Part shown: piece by piece, positions 47,156-55,681 of the stretch | How positions within the stretch are numbered: the first letter of the stretch is position 1 | Layout: each line of letters starts with the position of its first letter | Assembly: GCA_043744375.1 (NCBI GenBank) | Contig: JAYTUU010000061.1 | Coordinates: forward strand, 1-64,000 | Direction of reading: 5' to 3' | From: CAIYPH01 sp043744375 | GTDB lineage: Bacteria > Pseudomonadota > Alphaproteobacteria > Acetobacterales > Acetobacteraceae | Length of the DNA stretch: 64,000 nt | The notes under the pieces: generated by a model | Told to the model about the DNA's origin: nothing | What the model saw: only the letters and a program-made list of their open reading frames with translations | Database searches by the model: none | Made by a program: the position numbers and the translations under genes

Positions 47156-48189
47156 GCGACCGCCATCTCCACCCCATCGAGCGGCCAGCGCGGCCGCGGC
47201 GCATGATCGAGCCCATCCGCCACCCCGCACCGGCGACGCTCGATCGCCGCCCACGCCACCATCACCGCATTATCCCCGCACAACCGCAACGGCGGCGCCA
47301 CGAACCCGAACCCTTCGCCAGCGGCCGCCTCCCCCAGCGCCGCCCGAATGGCCGCATTCGCCGCCACCCCGCCCGCCACCACCAACACCCGCGTCCCATG
47401 CGCCGCCGCGAACATCCGCATCGCATGGCGCGCCCGATCCGCCAGCACCTCGGCCACGGCACGCTGGAACGACGCCGCGATATCCGCCGCGTCCTGCCCC
47501 GGCAACGCCCCGTCCGGATACCCCGCCACCACCTGCGCCACCGCCGTCTTCAGCCCGGAGAACGAAAAATCGCACCCAGCCCGCCCGAACAGCGGCCGCG
47601 GCAGTGCAAACCGCGCCGCATCCCCCGTCCGCGCCAGCCGCTCCACCGCCGGCCCACCCGGCCACCCCGCCCCCAGCAGTTTCCCGGTCTTGTCGAACGC
47701 CTCCCCCACCGCATCGTCGATCGTCCCCCCGAGCCGCCGATACCGCCCCAGCCCCTCCACCGCCACACACTGGCAGTGCCCGCCGGACAGCAGCATCAGC
47801 AGATACGGAAACTCCAGCCGATCGGTCAGCCGCGCCGTCAACGCATGCGCCTCCAGATGGTTGATCGCCACGAACGGCTTCCCCGCCGCCAGCGCCACCC
47901 CCTTGGCGAACCCGGACCCCACGATCAGCCCGCCGATCAGCCCCGGCCCACAGGTCGCCGCCACGGCATCGAGATCGCCAAACCCAACCCCCGCCTGCGC
48001 CATCACCTCGGCCACCAGCCCCGGCAGATGCGCCAGGTGCGCCCGCGCCGCGATCTCCGGCACCACGCCGCCGAACGCCGCATGATCGCGCTGGCTCAAC
48101 ACCGCCTCGCCCAGGATGGTGCCGTCAGCCGCCAGCACCGCCGCCGCCGTCTCGTCACAGGAGCTCTCGATTCCCAAAACAGGTTGCAT
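47152..48189 (-). CDS. tsaD: tRNA N6-threonylcarbamoyladenosine synthase subunit TsaD
   Basis: A 345-residue ASKHA-fold protein that transfers the threonylcarbamoyl group to A37 of ANN-decoding tRNAs, together with TsaB and TsaE. Seen: GIESSCDET near the N-terminus, the metal-binding HLEAH motif, and SGGHCQ. Two ATGs (48195 and 48189) are near the AAAGGA sequence; spacing favours the second. It is divergent from hemC with a gap of only 42 nt, which must hold both promoters. Confidence 0.95.
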   Translation of the reverse strand: MQPVLGIESSCDETAAAVLAADGTILGEAVLSQRDHAAFGGVVPEIAARAHLAHLPGLVAEVMAQAGVGFGDLDAVAATCGPGLIGGLIVGSGFAKGVALAAGKPFVAINHLEAHALTARLTDRLEFPYLLMLLSGGHCQCVAVEGLGRYRRLGGTIDDAVGEAFDKTGKLLGAGWPGGPAVERLARTGDAARFALPRPLFGRAGCDFSFSGLKTAVAQVVAGYPDGALPGQDAADIAASFQRAVAEVLADRARHAMRMFAAAHGTRVLVVAGGVAANAAIRAALGEAAAGEGFGFVAPPLRLCGDNAVMVAWAAIERRRCGVADGLDHAPRPRWPLDGVEMAVA

Positions 48190-48231
48190 CCACATCTTTC
48201 CTTTAAGCGCGCTCGGTTCTAGGACACCCGC

Positions 48232-49245
48232 ATGGTCCAAGCCCACCCTCACCCGCACGCCCATACCCCGCACCGGCGCAGCCTGCCGCTACGCGTGGGC
48301 ACCCGCGGCTCGCCGCTCGCCCTCTGGCAGACCCGGCACTTCCTGCATCTGCTCACCACCTTCTGCCCCGTCCTGCGCGGCATGAACGCCTTCACCGAGC
48401 ATGCCATCCGCACCACCGGCGACGCCACCCAGGCCGCCGGCACCCGCCTCGCCGATATCGGCGGCAAGGGCCTGTTCGCCAAGGAGATCCACGAAGCCCT
48501 GATCGACCGCCACATCGACTTCGCCGTGCACTCCCTGAAAGACCTGGAAACGCAAATGCCCTCCGGCATCGTGCTCGCCTGCACCCTGAAGCGCGAGGAC
48601 GCCCGCGACGCCCTGATCCTCGGCCCCGATTGCGGCCCACCCGACTGCACCCCACCCGACCCCGCCGACCCCTACGCCGCACTCCCCCAGGGCACCCTGA
48701 TCGGCACCAGCTCGGTCCGCCGCCAGGCGCAAATGCTCCATGCCCGCCCCGACCTGCGCATGACCACCCTGCGCGGCAACGTGCAAACCCGACTCGGCAA
48801 GGTCCGCGCCGGTGACTGCGGCGCCTCCCTCCTCGCCCTCGCCGGCCTCAAACGCCTCGGCCTCAGCGCCGAAGCCGACCTCGTGCTCGACCCCGAGATC
48901 ATGCTGCCCGCCGCCGGCCAGGGCATCGTCGGCATCACCGTGCGCGCCGACGACACCGAACTGCATGAAATGCTCGCCGGCATCGAAGACCCCGAAGCCA
49001 AGGCCGTCGCCACCGCCGAACGCGCGCTGCTCGACGCGCTCGACGGCTCCTGCCGCACCCCGATCGGCGGCCACGCCCGCCTGCTCGCCAACGGCCAACT
49101 CCACCTCACCGGCCTCGTCGCCCGCGCAGACGGCAGTTTTCTTCTCCGCGAAAGCATCGGCGGCGCCGCCACCGACGCCGCCCGCCTCGGCCGCGAACTC
49201 GGCAACCGCCTGCGCGCCGACAGCCCGCGGGACATCTTTGCCTGA
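48232..49245 (+). CDS. hemC: Porphobilinogen deaminase (hydroxymethylbilane synthase)
   Basis: A 337-residue enzyme joining four porphobilinogens into hydroxymethylbilane in haem, sirohaem and cobalamin synthesis. Seen: RVGTRGSPLALWQ, AVHSLKDLET, GTSSVRRQAQ, LRGNVQTRLGK, and LDGSCRTPIGGHA with the dipyrromethane-binding Cys 274. There is a His/Pro-rich N-terminal extension (about 18 residues) and a Pro/Asp/Cys-rich insertion at about 132-147 between domain 1 and the SSVRR motif. It is followed by hemD, with overlap. Confidence 0.95.
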   Translation: MVQAHPHPHAHTPHRRSLPLRVGTRGSPLALWQTRHFLHLLTTFCPVLRGMNAFTEHAIRTTGDATQAAGTRLADIGGKGLFAKEIHEALIDRHIDFAVHSLKDLETQMPSGIVLACTLKREDARDALILGPDCGPPDCTPPDPADPYAALPQGTLIGTSSVRRQAQMLHARPDLRMTTLRGNVQTRLGKVRAGDCGASLLALAGLKRLGLSAEADLVLDPEIMLPAAGQGIVGITVRADDTELHEMLAGIEDPEAKAVATAERALLDALDGSCRTPIGGHARLLANGQLHLTGLVARADGSFLLRESIGGAATDAARLGRELGNRLRADSPRDIFA

Positions 49246-49936
49246 GGCGATCAAGGGCACCGTGCTCGTCACCCGCCCCGAACCCGGCGCCAGCGACACC
49301 GCGCGCCGCCTCGCCGCCGCCGGATATTTTCCGGTGTTCGCCCCGGTCATGACCATCTCCGCACGCACACCCGCGCTGCCAATTCAGGTCCAGGCGATCC
49401 TCGTCACCAGCGCCAACGCCCTCGCCGCCGCCGCCGTCCGGCCTGACATCCCGCTGCTCGCCGTCGGCGACGCCACCGCCGCCCGCGCCCGCGCCGCCGG
49501 CCACACCAATATCCACAGCGCCGGCCGCGACGCCGCCGCCCTCGCCGACCTCGCCGCGCGCCTGTGCACGCCTGCCGCCGGGCCGCTGCTGCTGCTGAGC
49601 GGTGCCGGCACGGGAACAACCCTCGCCGCCGACCTGCGCGCCCGCGGCTTCCGCGTCCTCCGGCGCGTCACCTACGCGACCCGCCCCACCCGCACCCTTC
49701 CCGACGCCGCCCGTGCGGTCCTGCACGGCCATGGCCACGCCCTGTTCTTCTCCCCCGCCACCGCCCGCATCTTCGTCCGCCTGTTCCGCCACGCCGTCCC
49801 CACGCCGCCTCCCCTGGCCTGGGACGCACTCGCCCTCTCTGCCCCCACCGCCGACGCCCTTGCCCCCTTGCCCTGGCGCCACATCCGTGTTGCATCGGCG
49901 CCGAACCAGGATGCGCTTCTGGCGCTATTGCCATGA
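49238..49936 (+). CDS. hemD: Uroporphyrinogen-III synthase
   Basis: A protein of about 232 residues that cyclises hydroxymethylbilane with inversion of ring D. VLVTRPEPGASDTARRLAA is the standard N-terminal strand-helix of HemD, and TSANALAAAAV and a FFSPATARIF segment mark the two lobes. There is no ATG; the start is either TTG at 49238 (overlapping hemC by 8 nt, a pattern common here) or GTG at 49262. Its stop overlaps the mitofilin-like gene (ATGA). Confidence 0.85.
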   Translation: MPEAIKGTVLVTRPEPGASDTARRLAAAGYFPVFAPVMTISARTPALPIQVQAILVTSANALAAAAVRPDIPLLAVGDATAARARAAGHTNIHSAGRDAAALADLAARLCTPAAGPLLLLSGAGTGTTLAADLRARGFRVLRRVTYATRPTRTLPDAARAVLHGHGHALFFSPATARIFVRLFRHAVPTPPPLAWDALALSAPTADALAPLPWRHIRVASAPNQDALLALLP

Positions 49937-50802
49937 CCGACCCCGAGACCCCGCCCGCCGCACCCAGCCAAGCTGTACAGCCTCCGGACAAACCGGCCCC
50001 GCCCACCCACAGCCCCCGCAACGCCCGCGCGGTCTTCACCGCCATCGGCTTCCTGTGCCTCGCCGCCGGCCTGTTCTACCTCTGGCACCTCGTGCAGAAC
50101 CTGACCCCGGCCGACCCGATCGACCCCGCCCGCATCGCCACCCTCGATGCCCAACTGCGCGGCTTCCACCAACGCATCATCGCCCTCGAACAGCGCCCGC
50201 CCACCCCGACTCAAACCCCAACCAATCTCGCCCCCCTCGAAGCCCGCCTCCTCGCCCTCGAACAACGCCCGGCCCCCGCCGGACCCGTCGTGATCGCGCC
50301 CGCCGACACCGCGCCCCTCGAAGCCCGCATCGCCGCCACCGAACGCGCCACCAACCGCGCCCTCCAACTGCAAGCCGCCACCATCGCCCTGCAGGACGGC
50401 CTGCCGCTCGGCCCCCTGCCCAACGCCCCGCCGGCCCTGGCCCGCTTCGCCACCATTGCCCCGCCCACCCTGGCCACCCTGCGGCGCGACTTCACCCCCG
50501 CGGCCACCGCTGCCCTCCACGCCAGCATGCCCGCCACGGAGGGCACAATGACCGGTCAGATCTGGCGCCGCCTCGCCGATCTCGTTACCGTCCGCCAGGG
50601 CGACGCCGTCCTCTTCGGCCCGCCAGCCGCCCTGGCGCTGACCCTCGCCCAGACCCGCCTCGACGCCGGCGATCTCCCCGGCACTTTGGCGGCCCTCGAC
50701 TCGCTCGACCCCGGCGCCGCCCCCGCCATGGCGCCATGGCGCCGCGACGCCCAGGCCCTGCTCGACGCCCGCGCCGCCCTCGCCGCCCTGGCGCGCGGCT
50801 GA
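49933..50802 (+). CDS. Mitofilin-like inner-membrane protein (COG4223 type)
   Basis: A 289-residue protein with a Pro-rich cytoplasmic N-terminus, one membrane helix (about residues 38-56), a helical, coiled-coil-prone periplasmic part with repeated LEARLLALEQRP-like blocks, and a C-terminal domain resembling alphaproteobacterial mitofilin relatives (ADLVTVRQGDAV ... ARTRLDAGDLPGTLAALD style). Members sit between hemD and hemY in many alphaproteobacteria and may shape the inner membrane like mitochondrial Mic60. Function is not proven here. The ATG overlaps the hemD stop. Confidence 0.78.
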   Translation: MTDPETPPAAPSQAVQPPDKPAPPTHSPRNARAVFTAIGFLCLAAGLFYLWHLVQNLTPADPIDPARIATLDAQLRGFHQRIIALEQRPPTPTQTPTNLAPLEARLLALEQRPAPAGPVVIAPADTAPLEARIAATERATNRALQLQAATIALQDGLPLGPLPNAPPALARFATIAPPTLATLRRDFTPAATAALHASMPATEGTMTGQIWRRLADLVTVRQGDAVLFGPPAALALTLAQTRLDAGDLPGTLAALDSLDPGAAPAMAPWRRDAQALLDARAALAALARG

Positions 50803-52070
50803 TGCGCAGGGTGCTCTGGCTGCTCGCGGTCGCGGCGCTGGCGGTGGCACTGGCGTGGTGGGTTTCGGCACTCCCCGGCCGCGTCTCCTTCGGCGTCGCC
50901 GGCCTGACCATCGAGGCGAAAGCCGGCGTCGCCCTGATCGTCGGCCTCGTCCTGCTCGCGATCATCCTGATCGTCTTCCGCCTCGTCCTCGCCCTTCTCG
51001 CCATCCCCCGCCGCCTGCGCACCTGGCGCGCCACCCGCCGCCGCCGCCGCGGCGACGCCGCCGTCTCCGCCGCCCTGCTCGCCCTCGCCGCCGCCGACCC
51101 CGCCGCCGCCCGCAGCCACGCCCGCCGCGCCCGCGACCTGCTCGGCGACTCCCCCCAAACCCTGCTGCTCGACGCCGAGGCCGCCCGCCTCGCCAACCGC
51201 GACGCCGACGCGACCGCCATCTACCGCCGCATGGCCGACCGCCCCGACGCCGCCTTCCTCGGCCTGCGCGGCCTGTTCCGCCAGGCCATCGCCCGCGAAG
51301 ACTGGACCGCCGCCGCCGACCTCGCCCGCCAAGCCGAAGCCGCCCACCCCGGCGCCGCCTGGCTGCGCGAGGAACGCACCGCTTTGGCCGTCCGCACCGG
51401 CGACTGGGCGCAGGCCCGCGCCCTCGCCGCCCCCGCCGACCGCATCGCCTACGCCACCGCCGAGGCGCAGGCCCATATCGACCCCGATCAGGCCCTCATT
51501 ATGGTCAAGCGCGCCTGGAAACAGGAACGCGGCTTCGTACCCGCCGCCCTCGCCTACGCCGAACGCCTGCGCGCCACCGGCAAGGAAGCCCGTGCCCAAG
51601 GCGTGCTCGCGGAAACCTGGACCCAATCGCCGCACCCCGACCTCGCCGCCACAGCCCTCGCCCCCACCCCCAACGGCCTCCCGCAAATGGCCATCGTCAC
51701 CCGCCTGATCGCCGGCGCCGCCAACCACCCCGAAAGCCATTTCCTGCTCGCTTGCGTCGCCCTCGCCGCCGGCCTCACCGGCGAGGCCCGCCGCCACGCC
51801 GAAGCCGCCCACCGCGCCGGCATGAACCAGAAGCGCCTCTGGCTGCTCCTCGCCGACCTCGAACGCCGAACCCACGGCGAAACCCCGGAAGGCCAGGCCG
51901 CCCAGCGCGATGCCCTGCTGCACGCCGCCAGCGCCGACCCCGACCCCGCCTGGCGCTGCGAAAGCTGCGGCACCGCCCACTTGACCTGGCACCCGGCCTG
52001 CCCCGCCTGCTACACGCCGGGCCGCCTGGCCTGGGGCGGCAAACCCACCCTCACCCTGATCGCGTCCTAA
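50802..52070 (+). CDS. hemY: HemY-type TPR membrane protein with C-terminal metal-knuckle
   Basis: A 422-residue protein with two N-terminal membrane helices (about 4-24 and 42-64) followed by tetratricopeptide-like helices, as in the HemY N-terminal domain family found at the end of hemCD operons; its role in tetrapyrrole flow is not well defined. At the C-terminus four cysteines form two C-x2-C pairs (386/389 and 400/403), a rubredoxin-like knuckle as in LapB/YciM. The start shares bases with the previous stop (TGATG). The stop codon lies within repeat copy R3. Confidence 0.82.
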   Translation: MRRVLWLLAVAALAVALAWWVSALPGRVSFGVAGLTIEAKAGVALIVGLVLLAIILIVFRLVLALLAIPRRLRTWRATRRRRRGDAAVSAALLALAAADPAAARSHARRARDLLGDSPQTLLLDAEAARLANRDADATAIYRRMADRPDAAFLGLRGLFRQAIAREDWTAAADLARQAEAAHPGAAWLREERTALAVRTGDWAQARALAAPADRIAYATAEAQAHIDPDQALIMVKRAWKQERGFVPAALAYAERLRATGKEARAQGVLAETWTQSPHPDLAATALAPTPNGLPQMAIVTRLIAGAANHPESHFLLACVALAAGLTGEARRHAEAAHRAGMNQKRLWLLLADLERRTHGETPEGQAAQRDALLHAASADPDPAWRCESCGTAHLTWHPACPACYTPGRLAWGGKPTLTLIAS

Positions 52071-52160
52071 GCAGAGTCCGATCGGCTCCCCCACGGCAGT
52101 CCAGGGAAGGCAAGCGCGCCTCCGGCGGCGTCGTGCGCAGCGCGCCTCCGGCGTCGTCGT
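52066..52160 (-). repeat. Dispersed intergenic repeat, copy R3 (partial)
   Basis: The segment 52066-52130 is the reverse complement of 122-186 with one mismatch. The GCGCGCCTCCGGCG core then occurs a second time at about 52139-52152. It begins at the hemY stop codon and lacks the left arm seen in R1, so it looks like a truncated copy. Confidence 0.75.
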
Positions 52161-52269
52161 GCTTGCCTGGCGTTTGCGCCACCAGAGTTTGCATGATCGC
52201 AGCCGGCCCGCTATACGCGCCGCTTCGCCCGGCCGGTCGTATCGGCGGGGCCATAGATATAGGTGTGCC

Positions 52270-52500
52270 ATGAAGCCCGGAATTCATCCTGAGTACCATG
52301 AACTCAACATCATCATGACTGATGGGACGGCGTTCACAACGCGTTCGTGCAGCGGCAAGGCCGGTGACACGCTGCGTCTGGACATCGACCCGAAGTCGCA
52401 TCCGGCCTGGACCGGGGTGCAGCGGATGATGGACACGGGCGGCCAGATCGCCAAGTTCAACAAGAAGTTCGCCAGCATCGGTGCCCGCAGCAAGGTCTGA
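52270..52500 (+). CDS. rpmE: 50S ribosomal protein L31 (zinc-free form)
   Basis: A 76-residue ribosomal protein bridging the subunits (B1a/B1b region). MKPGIHPEYHELNIIMTDGT and LDIDPKSHPAWTG are typical of alphaproteobacterial bL31. The C-x2-C zinc pair of the C+ form is missing; only one Cys remains. AGGTG lies 6 nt upstream of the ATG. The gene is followed by a hairpin terminator and converges on the DUF177 gene. Confidence 0.93.
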   Translation: MKPGIHPEYHELNIIMTDGTAFTTRSCSGKAGDTLRLDIDPKSHPAWTGVQRMMDTGGQIAKFNKKFASIGARSKV

Positions 52501-52533
52501 TCCGACCCGGCGTTTTTTGCTGTGCCTCCTGCG

Positions 52534-52590
52534 CGCGCCGCCCTTGAAACCGCCGCCCTTGAAACCGAGGGCGGCGCGTTCCATTTCCGG
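52534..52590 (+). terminator. Hairpin terminator after rpmE
   Basis: An 11-bp perfect stem (52534-52544 with 52568-52578) and 23-nt loop are followed by UUCCAUUUCC in the plus-strand RNA. The loop and left arm contain a 15-bp tandem duplication (52536-52550 and 52551-52565). A T6 run also occurs just after the rpmE stop. Confidence 0.55.
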
Positions 52591-52620
52591 TGCGGGAGGG
52601 GGCTTCTGCCGCTTGCCCGC

Positions 52621-53127
52621 CTACGTCCCCTCCCCGCTCCTGTCCCGCAGCGCCGCCAGTGCGGCAAACGCCGATGTCGGGGCCGCCTCAGCGGCATCCG
52701 GCAGAACCGCGCCAGGCTTGCGCGGATAGGGATCGAGATCGAGCGCCAACTGCTCAACCACCGCCTCGCCAATATCGATGACGCCCCCCTCATAGGGAAT
52801 TTCATCGTCCGACTCGGGATTCTCGTCGTCGTGCTCAGTACCCGCCGGCACGAAACGAACCCGGAAGCGCTCCGTGACCGCGCAGTCGAACGGTTCGAGC
52901 GACACCACGCACTCGCGCACCAGGCGCGCGCGCAAAGTGCCCTCGGCCACCACGATGCCACCCTCGCCGTTCACCAGCTTCAACCGGCACGACAGCGCGC
53001 GAACCGCCGCCACGCCGAGCCGAACGGCGATCGCCGCAAGCTCCGCCGGTTCCGCTTTCACATGGCAGTCGAGTCCCGCCGGACCAAACATCTCGATACG
53101 AATGATACGGCTCAGTTCGGGCGTCAT
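52621..53127 (-). CDS. DUF177/YceD family protein
   Basis: A 168-residue cytosolic protein of the YceD family, implicated in 23S rRNA accumulation and usually found upstream of rpmF or plsX. RARLVRECVVSLEPFDCAV and IDIGEAVVEQLALDLDPYPR are family-typical, although the second conserved Cys pair is partly altered. Neither rpmF nor plsX is adjacent here. The start overlaps the stop of the CBP3-like gene (ATGA). Confidence 0.82.
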   Translation of the reverse strand: MTPELSRIIRIEMFGPAGLDCHVKAEPAELAAIAVRLGVAAVRALSCRLKLVNGEGGIVVAEGTLRARLVRECVVSLEPFDCAVTERFRVRFVPAGTEHDDENPESDDEIPYEGGVIDIGEAVVEQLALDLDPYPRKPGAVLPDAAEAAPTSAFAALAALRDRSGEGT

Positions 53128-53687
53128 GCCAGCATGGCCCTGAGATCATCGGCCGGCACGAACCGCACGTCGCCCCGCAGCATCGGCTCCAGCGCCTGTC
53201 CGGCCAGCGCCGCATCCTGGGCGAACGCGACCGCGGCCAGCGCGTCAGGCGCCGCCAGCCCGTCGCGCACGGGCGGCACGTCCCCGCGCCAGACATTGCG
53301 CGCCAGCGCCGCGGCCAGGGCGGCCCGATCCCCGGCCAGCAGCGCGTCCTGATAGATCGCCGAGCGGCCGTGAAACGCTTCCCACATCGCGCGGTTCTTG
53401 CGACCCACCGAAAGGTCCCCCACGCCCATTTCGCGCAGGTTCAGGTCCATGTCGTGGAACATCGCATCGAACACCGCCTGCCCGAGCAGCGGCCCCTGCG
53501 GCGGCAGCATGCCGAGCCGGCGGATCACCAGGAACACATGCAACCCGACCATGTCGAACCGTCCATCCAGCGTGTCGGGCACGCCGATCTCGCCATAGAG
53601 AAACGGCGCGCGAGCCGCCGCGACGGCCGCTCCGTAGAGCTGATAGCCGGGCCGTTCATGGCGATTGCGGCGCAGAAAAGCGAACAC
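53124..53687 (-). CDS. CBP3-like ubiquinol-cytochrome c chaperone
   Basis: A 187-residue protein of the family including mitochondrial Cbp3, which assists cytochrome b / complex III assembly. GYQLYGAAVAAARAPFLYGE, the FDMVGLHVFLVIRRL segment, and the AMFHDMDLNLREMGVGDLSV block are diagnostic. The start codon appears to be GTG at 53687, with only a distant GGAG. The pair with DUF177, facing bamE, is a common alphaproteobacterial arrangement. Confidence 0.85.
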   Translation of the reverse strand: MFAFLRRNRHERPGYQLYGAAVAAARAPFLYGEIGVPDTLDGRFDMVGLHVFLVIRRLGMLPPQGPLLGQAVFDAMFHDMDLNLREMGVGDLSVGRKNRAMWEAFHGRSAIYQDALLAGDRAALAAALARNVWRGDVPPVRDGLAAPDALAAVAFAQDAALAGQALEPMLRGDVRFVPADDLRAMLA

Positions 53688-53826
53688 GCGGTGGGGGTTC
53701 TCCGATTGGCGGATGGGCGTGAGGGTTCATAGCCACATGCCGGATTGATTGACAGCGCCGGCCAGCCATGACACGCCATAGAGGTGGTTGGATTGTGCCG
53801 CCGGTCAATGCCGGTTCCGGCGTTTC

Positions 53827-53874
53827 CTGGCATGTGCTATTGCTGGCAGGTGCTAGTGCTGGCATGTGCTGCTA
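53827..53874. repeat. Three 16-bp units upstream of bamE
   Basis: Units at 53827-53842, 53843-53858 and 53859-53874 share a CTGGCA-(T/G)-GTGCT core with minor changes, the last being partial. They lie in the divergent spacer, probably inside the bamE leader or promoter. Confidence 0.8.
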
Positions 53875-53908
53875 TATTGCTGCCGCCTCATGGAAGGAAG
53901 CCCTCCGC

Positions 53909-54418
53909 GTGCGTCTACCCCCTCTGTTCCAGTTGCTTGGCGCGTTCCTTGTCCCGCTCGCGGGATGCAGCAGCCTGCCCACTCCGAGCCTCGATTTTCT
54001 CTCGCATCCGCCGCAGGTCCGCGGCAACCGCGTCGATGCCGAGCGTCTTGCCGAGTTGGTCCCCGGCGTCAGCACCCGCGCCGACGTCACCGCCGTGCTC
54101 GGCTCGCCCAGCGCGCGCGCCACCTTCGACGACACCACCTGGATCTACATCAGCGCCATCACCCGGCCGCGCATCGGCTCCACCCAGGCGGTGCTCGAGC
54201 AGCAGGTGGTGACCGTCTCGTTCGACTCCAAAGGCACGATGCAGGGCGTGACGACTCGCACTGGCGCCGATTCCCGCCCGGTCGATTTCGTCAGCCGGAC
54301 GACCCCCGCGCCCGGCACCGACGCCGGCTTCTTCCAGCAGCTATTCGGCAATATCGGCCGCTTCGGGCCCGGCGGCGGCGCCGGCGCCGGCTCAGGCACC
54401 GGCAGCAGCAACTACTGA
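53909..54418 (+). CDS. bamE: Outer membrane assembly lipoprotein BamE/OmlA
   Basis: A 169-residue lipoprotein of the beta-barrel assembly machinery. The GTG start at 53909 gives a short signal peptide ending in the lipobox LAGC with Cys 20 as the lipidated residue, and is preceded by GGAAGGAAG. The BamE core is seen in LAELVPGVSTRADVTAVLGSPSAR and DDTTWIYIS. A flexible Gly/Ser-rich tail ends the protein. A longer frame upstream, through the 16-bp repeats, would bury the signal peptide and is rejected. Confidence 0.88.
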   Translation: MRLPPLFQLLGAFLVPLAGCSSLPTPSLDFLSHPPQVRGNRVDAERLAELVPGVSTRADVTAVLGSPSARATFDDTTWIYISAITRPRIGSTQAVLEQQVVTVSFDSKGTMQGVTTRTGADSRPVDFVSRTTPAPGTDAGFFQQLFGNIGRFGPGGGAGAGSGTGSSNY

Positions 54419-54434
54419 CCGCCTGAATCTTGGC

Positions 54435-55643
54435 CTACGCCGCCGCGCGCGGCGGCGGCAGCATGTGCCAGCCCACCAGCGCCATGGCCACCACCAGCGC
54501 CGGCAGCACGGACATATTCACCGCCACCCAGCCGCTCGCCGCATGCAGCACGCCGGACGTAAAGGCGGTGATGGCGACCGTGGTGAACACGATGAAGTCG
54601 TTCGCCGCCTGCGCGCGCACCCGCTCATGCGGCGCGTGCGCGGTCGACAGCAGCGCCGAGGCGCCGACAAACATGAAGTTCCAGCCAACGCCCAGCAGCA
54701 TCAGCGCCACCGTGAAGGTCATGAACGACGACCCGCTCACCGCGTAGCCGATACAGCCAAAGTTAAGCACGCCGCCGAGCAGGATCACCTTGTGCGCCCC
54801 CCAGCGTTCGATCAGCGGGCCGGAGATGAAGCCCGGCGCGAACATCGCGATGGCGTGGGTGCGGATCACGTCGGTGCTGTCGTTCACCCCGAAGCCGCAC
54901 AGCATCATTTCCAGCGGCGTCGCGGCCATGATCAGGTTCATCGTGCCGTACGAAACCAGCCCGGCAACAGCCGAGGTGATGAACGCGGGTCGCGCGATGA
55001 TCACCCGGATCGGTGTCGGCGACACCTGGCGCGGCACCGGCGGCGGCAGATCGACGATCGCCAGCATCACCATGATCGCCACCGGCAGCAGCCCCATGGC
55101 GATGTAGGTGCCAAGGAACAGCACCGGCCCCAGCGCGTCCTTGGTCGCCTTCACCAGCTCCGGGCCGAGAATGGCGGCCAGCACGCCGCCGGCCATCACC
55201 AAAGCGATGGCGCGCGACCGCTCGCTCGGCCGGGCCACCTCCGCCGCGGCAAACCGGTAATGCTGGCCGATGCCGAACCCGAAGCCGAGCGGCACCGCGC
55301 CGATGCAGAACAGCACGAAATCGCCCCGGAGCACGCCGAGCCCGAGCAGGATGGTGCCCAGCAGCGTCGCGAGCGCGCCCATCATGAAGCCAGCCCGCCG
55401 CCCGAACCGCCCGAACACCATCCCGGCAGGGATCGAGGCCGTCATCATCGCCGTCATCTGCAACGCATAGGGCAGCGTCGCCAGCGTCTTGTCCGCCACC
55501 AGGCTGTGCCCGATCAGCGCGCTGATCGCCACCTGGCTGATCCCCGTGGCGCCCACCAGCCCCTGACAGACAAAAAGCATCCAGACATTACGATTCAAAG
55601 CGGGACGATTCAAAGCGGGACGATTCAAAGTGGGGCGGTTCAT
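54435..55643 (-). CDS. MFS transporter
   Basis: A 402-residue permease with about 12 membrane segments and the FGRFGRRAGF loop resembling the MFS 2-3 motif. Its substrate is unknown. The N-terminus has NRPTL/NRPAL/NRPAL, encoded by three 15-bp tandem units (55591-55635). The start at 55643 gives MNRPTLNRP. It lies 38 nt after thiL and may be the last gene of the riboflavin-thiamine operon, which raises vitamin or drug export as possibilities without proof. Confidence 0.82.
   Translation of the reverse strand: MNRPTLNRPALNRPALNRNVWMLFVCQGLVGATGISQVAISALIGHSLVADKTLATLPYALQMTAMMTASIPAGMVFGRFGRRAGFMMGALATLLGTILLGLGVLRGDFVLFCIGAVPLGFGFGIGQHYRFAAAEVARPSERSRAIALVMAGGVLAAILGPELVKATKDALGPVLFLGTYIAMGLLPVAIMVMLAIVDLPPPVPRQVSPTPIRVIIARPAFITSAVAGLVSYGTMNLIMAATPLEMMLCGFGVNDSTDVIRTHAIAMFAPGFISGPLIERWGAHKVILLGGVLNFGCIGYAVSGSSFMTFTVALMLLGVGWNFMFVGASALLSTAHAPHERVRAQAANDFIVFTTVAITAFTSGVLHAASGWVAVNMSVLPALVVAMALVGWHMLPPPRAAA
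55591..55635 (-). repeat. Three tandem 15-bp units at the 5' end of the MFS gene
   Basis: Units 55591-55605 and 55606-55620 are identical and 55621-55635 has two changes; each encodes five residues (NRP[AT]L). The coding frame is preserved. Confidence 0.88.
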
Positions 55644-55681
55644 GCGGCTTCTTTCAACGGGCCATTCAGGCACGGGGCACT

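Noticed and set aside
49564..49932. Longer N-terminus for the mitofilin-like protein
   Set aside because: It would overlap hemD by about 370 nt with Arg/His/Pro-rich sequence. The ATG at 49933 overlaps the hemD stop in the usual ATGA form.
53768..53908. 47-codon upstream extension of bamE
   Set aside because: It runs through the 16-bp tandem repeats and would place the lipoprotein signal peptide internally. GTG at 53909 with GGAAGGAAG explains the gene better.
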